A program made the position numbers and the translations under genes. A stretch of 64,000 bases of DNA from CAIXQW01 sp046049675 (GTDB lineage: Bacteria; Bacteroidota; Bacteroidia; Chitinophagales; Chitinophagaceae). Shown piece by piece: positions 59,800 through 64,000 of this stretch. The stretch covers positions 5,125 through 69,124 of the forward strand of contig JBJORA010000012.1 of NCBI GenBank assembly GCA_046049675.1. The letters run 5' to 3'. Each line of letters opens with the position of its first letter. Positions within the stretch are counted from its first letter, which is position 1. The notes under the pieces were generated by a model. The model did not search any database, had not been told where the DNA came from, and saw only the letters and a program-made list of their open reading frames with translations.

Positions 59800-60706
59800 C
59801 TTGTAGGTTTTTCATGAGTATACGGACATTTAATTCAAAGCCAATTAATAGAATTTGGGCGTTGTAGAAAATCCACAGTACAAATATAATTATGGACCCA
59901 ATTGAACCATAAATCTTGCTGTAATTTATCAAATTATTGGCAATAAAATTAAGCAAGAAGGTTGTGCACACAATTAATGCGGTAGCAACCACGCTACCTG
60001 GCGTTATAAGATGCCAGCGCGTTTTTAATGACGGCCCATATTTGTAAATAAAACCAACGGTCAAGAAGATAAATCCGATTACCACAGCATAGCCAAGCAG
60101 GTAAGTAATCCATGAATGTTGCAATTCTTTCATGCCAATGGTATTAAATGCCCATGCCTGAAAAATAAAGTATGCAGACGTAAGCGTTACACTCAAAAGC
60201 AACATAAAAGTAAGCGCAACAGCCATACCACGCCGTCCAATTACATTTCTGCGCTTAAAACCTGGTAAGGCTTTATTGAATTGCCTAATCAAGCCAATCA
60301 TACCATTGCTACTATAGTACAAGGTCAATAACAATGAAAATGACAATAAGGTATTTTTCTTATGCTTATAAAAGTCTGTAAGCACATCGGTAATGGTTTT
60401 GCGTGTTGACTCGTTGGGCGTAATCATCATGATAACGTCCGAAATCTTTTTATCTAGATTATCTAAAGGCAAATAAGGAATCAAGGTAAACAACAACAGC
60501 AGGGTTGGTGGCAGCGCCAGTATAAACTTAAACGACACAGCACTTGCTCTATCTCCAAAGCGCGGGTTAAAAACTTCTCTGCGAAAAAAACTAACAATCT
60601 CGTAAACACTAACATTTTGCCAGCGCTTAATTTTTATCAAGTGTAGCTTTGTGCGCAGCCATTTTGCACCACGACCATATAAAAGGAGGTATTGCCATTT
60701 TTGCAT
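59792..60706 (-). CDS. YihY/BrkB-family membrane protein
   Basis: A 304-residue inner-membrane protein with about six helices. The family pattern is visible: FRREVFNPRFGDRASAVSFKF near residue 45, YYSSNGMIGLIRQFNKAL in the middle, and IYGSIGSIIIFVLWIFYNAQI near the end. Function remains uncertain in most species; it was once annotated as ribonuclease BN, which is now known to be wrong. It starts 3 bases after the DciA-like gene, forming the second gene of the minus-strand operon. Confidence 0.9.
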   Translation of the reverse strand: MQKWQYLLLYGRGAKWLRTKLHLIKIKRWQNVSVYEIVSFFRREVFNPRFGDRASAVSFKFILALPPTLLLLFTLIPYLPLDNLDKKISDVIMMITPNESTRKTITDVLTDFYKHKKNTLLSFSLLLTLYYSSNGMIGLIRQFNKALPGFKRRNVIGRRGMAVALTFMLLLSVTLTSAYFIFQAWAFNTIGMKELQHSWITYLLGYAVVIGFIFLTVGFIYKYGPSLKTRWHLITPGSVVATALIVCTTFLLNFIANNLINYSKIYGSIGSIIIFVLWIFYNAQILLIGFELNVRILMKNLQDD

Positions 60707-60709
60707 AGG

Positions 60710-60991
60710 CTAAATAATGATTACCTCTTTGATGATCGTTTCTTGCAAATGCTCATTAAAACGTTCACGAATGGTATCGCGCATATTAGTCAGCTCTTGC
60801 TTTAGTGGGCCTACATTGGTTCTAATAACCAGCTTATTATCCACAAGTTTTACTTCTTGCGTGTATTTTGCCACAGTAATGCCCATAATTTGCTCATAAT
60901 CTAGCTTGATGCGGCTTTGCAAGTAGCGTTGCCGCCAATTGCTATCTCGCAGCATTTCTCGTAGAGCTTGTGCAATAGTATACTGTGCCAC
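60710..60991 (-). CDS. DUF721/DciA-like protein
   Basis: A 93-residue protein of the DUF721 family, whose best known member, DciA, helps load the replicative helicase DnaB. YTIAQALREMLRDSNWRQRY and the KLVIRTNVGPLKQELTNMRD block are characteristic. It lacks the long tail of actinobacterial DciA, as usual for Bacteroidota. First gene of the minus-strand operon ending at 54925. Its start codon lies 48 bases from the divergent GT-C gene. Confidence 0.82.
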   Translation of the reverse strand: MAQYTIAQALREMLRDSNWRQRYLQSRIKLDYEQIMGITVAKYTQEVKLVDNKLVIRTNVGPLKQELTNMRDTIRERFNEHLQETIIKEVIII

Positions 60992-61039
60992 ATGCCGAAA
61001 TTACTACACATTTACTATCTTAGCCAATTATTTTACTGC

Positions 61040-63256
61040 ATGGCAAAAAAGGATAAACAAAACAAACCAGTAGCTCCACAACAAGCAGCACCAGCAAAGG
61101 CAACAGCGAAGCCGCAAGTGAAGGCGGCAACAGCACAAGTAGATTTACTTGACGTTAATTTTGAACCAGAAGGCGTTGCATCGGATAGTAGCAGTTCAAG
61201 TGGCATTTGGGGTATGCTTACCAAAGGTATCATTCCTTATATCATTATTACAGCACTTGGCCTTATATGTTATGTAAGCACGTTCAATCACGAACTGGCG
61301 CTGGACGACGATATTGTAATTTGTAAAAACGAATTTGTATTGCGCGGCGCAAAAGGCATTCCTGATATTTTTACGCACGACCTTTTTGAAAGCTTCTATC
61401 GCCAAATGAATACCAAAGCGCAATTGAGTGGTGGTCGTTATCGTCCGTTTTCTGTTGCCACATTTGCCATAGAGCAAGAGTTTATAGGCTTGGCAAATAC
61501 ACGTCGTTTTAAGAGCACCTGTTGGGACGAGAATAAAAATGGCAACAAAGACTTACAAATTGAAGATAAAAACCGAGATGGTACTATTGACGATAAGGAC
61601 TGCTATGCGATTCCACCTTTTGATGCACTAGACTGTTGGGACTACAACGCTAACGGCAAGCAAGATCCTGAAGAAGACATTACCAAAGACGGTTTTTGGA
61701 ACGATCGCGATTGTCGCAATAAAGGCATGGCATTTAGACATGTCAACAATGTGATTATGTATATCCTTAGCATTGGCGTATTGTTCATGTTCCTATCTTC
61801 TTTTATTTTTAAGAACAATAAGCTGCTTGCACTTATCATTTCCTTGATGTTCTTAGCGCATCCAATACATACCGAAGTTGTGGCCAACGTAAAAAGCCGC
61901 GACGAGATTCTAAGCTTAATGTTTATGATACTGAGTTTGCACAATGCCTTTAGGTATTATGACAATAAGAAGATGTCAAGCCTTATCATGTCGGCAATTT
62001 GCTTCTTTACAGCCATGATGAGCAAAGAGTATGGTGTTACCTTACTAGCTATTACGCCAATTGCATTAATTGGCTATCACAAAAGGATAGATGTAAAACA
62101 ACTAGCCCCAATTATCTTAGCACTTGGCATCACATTTGCAATTTACTACCTGTGCCGTAGCAGTGTTGTAATGACCGGCAAAAGCGATCTGCAAGGAGGC
62201 GAATTATTGAACAACCCTTACAAACTTGCTACGGATGAAGAACTATGGCCAAGTAAACTTTTTGTAAACATTAAGTATTTGTGGTTACTGCTGGTGCCGC
62301 ATCCGCTTAGCTGCGACTATAGTTACAACGTAATACCATATCGCACATTTGCTGACCTTGGCGTATTAGCAAGTCTTATACTTCTGATCGGCAGCGGTAT
62401 AGCTTTAGCACGCACAACCTTAAAGAAAAGTTGGTTGGCATTTCCAATTGCATTTGCATTGCTACATCTCTTGCTTGTAAACAATGTCATCTTCGATATT
62501 GGTGCTAGTATGGGCGAACGTTTGGTATACCACTCTAGCTTTGGCACGGTGATGTTGCTATGTGTTGGTGTGTGGTATTTATTCAAGAAGTTTTTGCCAG
62601 CACAAAGTAGTTTATATGCATTGCCCTTGCTTGCTATAATTGGTGTGTACACCGTGCTTACGATGAAGCGTGCTCCAGTTTGGAAAAACGATATTACGCT
62701 GCACTTGACCGATGTGCAAACCTATCCGAATAGTACGATGCTAAACGGTAATGCATGTACGCGTTTAATTGAGTTAAGTGAAATGCCTAAGAACAAGGCT
62801 ATCATGAATCGTTTATTAGACAGTGCCAAGATATACGGTAAGAAGAGTTTAGAGCTGCATCCGGAATTCGTGAATAGCTTCCTCAATATGGGTATCGTAT
62901 ATATGAAGCAAGGCAATACTGACAGTGCTCGTTTTTATTGGAGTGGGGTAGAACGCTATTATCCAAGTCACCCACAGTTACCAATGATACGTGCAGCGCT
63001 AAGTGGCAAAAATGTAAGCAATGCGCAAGAGGCCGCAAAAAAAGGCGACCCAAAGGCAGCGCTTGCAGAGTTAATGAAAGCGCATGCCTTAGATCCAAAC
63101 AACCTAAACCTGATGCGCGATATTGCCAATTACAACTATAGTTTAGGTAATTTCCAAGAAAGCAGACGTTTTGCCGAAAAGCTGTTGCGTTTGTCGCCAA
63201 CGGATACGCAAATGATAAAACTGAGAGCCTATTACGACCAGCAAGGCATCAAGTAG
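61040..63256 (+). CDS. GT-C membrane glycosyltransferase-like protein with TPRs
   Basis: A 738-residue protein. The ATG at 61040 gives a Lys/Ala-rich N-terminus, a first membrane helix near residues 60-80, and then the GT-C-type loop with LALDDDIVICKN (acidic catalytic pair). About ten more hydrophobic helices follow, then 3-4 TPRs from about 590 (FVNSFLNMGIVYMKQGNTDS, LAELMKAHALDPNNLNL). This order is that of TMTC/Pmt-like mannosyltransferases. Two Cys-bracketed, Asp/Asn-rich modules (residues 161-188 and 199-225) sit in the first large periplasmic loop and look like calcium-binding repeats. The lipid-linked donor and acceptor are unknown. Confidence 0.82.
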   Translation: MAKKDKQNKPVAPQQAAPAKATAKPQVKAATAQVDLLDVNFEPEGVASDSSSSSGIWGMLTKGIIPYIIITALGLICYVSTFNHELALDDDIVICKNEFVLRGAKGIPDIFTHDLFESFYRQMNTKAQLSGGRYRPFSVATFAIEQEFIGLANTRRFKSTCWDENKNGNKDLQIEDKNRDGTIDDKDCYAIPPFDALDCWDYNANGKQDPEEDITKDGFWNDRDCRNKGMAFRHVNNVIMYILSIGVLFMFLSSFIFKNNKLLALIISLMFLAHPIHTEVVANVKSRDEILSLMFMILSLHNAFRYYDNKKMSSLIMSAICFFTAMMSKEYGVTLLAITPIALIGYHKRIDVKQLAPIILALGITFAIYYLCRSSVVMTGKSDLQGGELLNNPYKLATDEELWPSKLFVNIKYLWLLLVPHPLSCDYSYNVIPYRTFADLGVLASLILLIGSGIALARTTLKKSWLAFPIAFALLHLLLVNNVIFDIGASMGERLVYHSSFGTVMLLCVGVWYLFKKFLPAQSSLYALPLLAIIGVYTVLTMKRAPVWKNDITLHLTDVQTYPNSTMLNGNACTRLIELSEMPKNKAIMNRLLDSAKIYGKKSLELHPEFVNSFLNMGIVYMKQGNTDSARFYWSGVERYYPSHPQLPMIRAALSGKNVSNAQEAAKKGDPKAALAELMKAHALDPNNLNLMRDIANYNYSLGNFQESRRFAEKLLRLSPTDTQMIKLRAYYDQQGIK
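61520..61714 (+). other. two Cys-bracketed Asp/Asn-rich modules in the GT-C protein
   Basis: Residues 161-188 (CWDENKNGNKD ... DDKDC) and 199-225 (CWDYNANGKQD ... NDRDC) repeat the pattern Cys-Trp-Asp-x-Asn-x-Asn-Gly, Asp-rich centre, Asp-Gly, Asp-Cys. It resembles dockerin/EF-hand or thrombospondin-3-like calcium-binding loops. Confidence 0.65.
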
Positions 63257-63347
63257 CGGGCTGTGCGTGCCAGTTGACGCATCACTTTAGGGGAATACTT
63301 GTGTAAAATCGTGCAACAATGTAAAGCGATGCATGCCTAGTGCAAAG

Positions 63348-63355
63348 TATTTTTG
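63348..63355 (+). promoter_or_regulatory. -7 element for dcd
   Basis: TATTTTTG matches TAnnTTTG and ends 6 bases before the ATG at 63362, so the message could be leaderless. No TTG lies at the usual -33 distance. Confidence 0.4.
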
Positions 63356-63361
63356 CCGCCA

Positions 63362-63898
63362 ATGATATTAAGCGACAAGCGTATACTCGAGGAAATAGAC
63401 AAGAAAACCATTGTAATCACACCATATGATGCTAGCTGCCTTGGCAGTAATAGCTACGATGTGCATTTGGGTAAATACTTGGCCGTATACGAAGATGAAG
63501 TATTGGACGCAAAAAAACACAATACCATCCGCCACTTTGAAATACCAGAAGAAGGTATCGTACTAGAACCAAATATTTTGTACTTAGGTGTTACCGACGA
63601 ATATACAGAAACACATGCGCATGTGCCATTTTTAGAAGGCAAAAGCAGTACGGGTCGTTTGGGCATAGATATTCATGCCACTGCTGGCAAAGGTGATGTT
63701 GGTTTTTGTGGCAATTGGACGCTTGAAATAAGTGTAAAAATGCCTGTACGCGTATATGCAGGAATGCCAGTTGGTCAGCTTATTTATTTCCCAGTAGATG
63801 GAGAAGTAATCAATGCATACAACACCAAGAAAAATGCTAAATACAGCGGCCAACCAAACCGACCTGTTGAGAGCATGATGTGGAAGAATAGTTTTTAG
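63362..63898 (+). CDS. dcd: dCTP deaminase
   Basis: Deaminates dCTP to dUTP, feeding thymidylate synthesis. The 178 residues carry GSNSYDVHLG, FLEGKSSTGRLGIDIHATAGKGD with the catalytic Glu/Ser/Arg region in outline, and GNWTLEISV. Length is in the range for the trimeric dCTP deaminases of Bacteroidota. ATG 63362 is preferred to the TTG at 63353. The remaining 102 bases (63899-64000) hold only a small inverted repeat (ATCGCA-N6-TGCGAT, 63936-63953) and no gene start that I can support. Confidence 0.94.
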   Translation: MILSDKRILEEIDKKTIVITPYDASCLGSNSYDVHLGKYLAVYEDEVLDAKKHNTIRHFEIPEEGIVLEPNILYLGVTDEYTETHAHVPFLEGKSSTGRLGIDIHATAGKGDVGFCGNWTLEISVKMPVRVYAGMPVGQLIYFPVDGEVINAYNTKKNAKYSGQPNRPVESMMWKNSF

Positions 63899-64000
63899 GC
63901 GTTCAAGCTAGCTTGTTCAAAATGCAATACCGCAAATCGCAGCTAATTGCGATAGCAGTATAGCAATAGATACAATTATACATGTAGCACTTACATTTCT

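Noticed and set aside
1..64000. CRISPR arrays, tRNA or rRNA genes
   Set aside because: No regularly spaced direct repeats of the right length with unique spacers, and no cloverleaf with TTCRA loop or rRNA landmark was seen on either strand by reading.
63899..64000. Terminator or new gene after dcd
   Set aside because: Small palindromes occur (63904-63915 and 63936-63953), but no T-run follows and no start codon with a sustained frame is present before the window ends.

Overview
The window reads as chromosomal DNA from a member of the Bacteroidota, probably close to the Chitinophagia/Sphingobacteriia. Several things point there. Two proteins carry type IX secretion (T9SS) C-terminal sorting domains and one resembles the T9SS component PorW/SprE. 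There is a DUF4270 lipoprotein in the order panC / short GT5 protein / DUF4270 / glmS. Shine-Dalgarno sequences are largely absent, and several intergenic regions carry TAnnTTTG promoter -7 elements. The DNA is A+T-rich. I see no rRNA, tRNA, insertion sequence, CRISPR array or phage structural gene.

Layout. 1-3807: the 3' end of a class I fructose-bisphosphate aldolase with its terminator, an Xre/MbcA-type antitoxin and RES-domain toxin pair, and parE. 3823-7268 (minus): UDP-xylose-type sugar genes (DegT aminotransferase, ugd, UDP-glucuronate decarboxylase). 7323-13134: a secreted protein, panC, and the GT5 / DUF4270 / glmS run. 13204-20423: PorW/SprE-like TPR protein, PBP1A, a DUF3108 protein and a small secreted protein. 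20519-27577: a T9SS cargo protein, an RlmI-like methyltransferase, a heptaheme cytochrome c with TPRs, and a prolyl oligopeptidase. 27623-32279 is the accessory part: small unrecognised, mostly exported proteins and an ORF6N gene, with several repeated non-coding elements.

32288-39036 (minus) is one compact run: guaA, a periplasmic-binding-fold protein, a CDP-6-deoxyhexose set (rfbF, rfbG, RmlC-like, RmlD-like) and a LolD/MacB-like ATPase. 39072-42614 holds a DUF3467 protein, a PspC-like membrane protein, an inverted low-complexity element, a thioredoxin-like protein, ubiX and purD. 42825-46166: two tandem POT peptide transporters. 46201-49760 (minus): a LytS-type sensor kinase with a beta-propeller sensor and its LytTR regulator. 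50121-54858: an APC permease, a second T9SS cargo protein, a PolB-type 3'-5' exonuclease and a small lipoprotein. 54925-60991 (minus): five tightly packed or overlapping genes (DciA-like, BrkB-like, a TIM-barrel-like lipoprotein, a large repeat protein, and a cytochrome c plus copper-monooxygenase-like lipoprotein). 61040-63898: a GT-C/TPR membrane protein and dcd.

The most interesting signals are non-coding: (1) a perfect 31-bp palindrome inside the ORF6N gene with a degenerate copy of identical geometry in that gene's own upstream region; (2) four copies of a promoter/leader unit, each with a start codon 44-45 nt from the same landmark, ahead of four unrelated small exported proteins; (3) a textbook LytTR-type direct repeat next to the LytTR two-component operon, pointing at a possible short non-coding transcript; (4) a pair of inverted low-complexity arms between convergent genes. 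Among proteins, the cytochrome c/copper-monooxygenase lipoprotein and the Cys-bracketed Asp/Asn-rich modules inserted into a GT-C transferase stand out.
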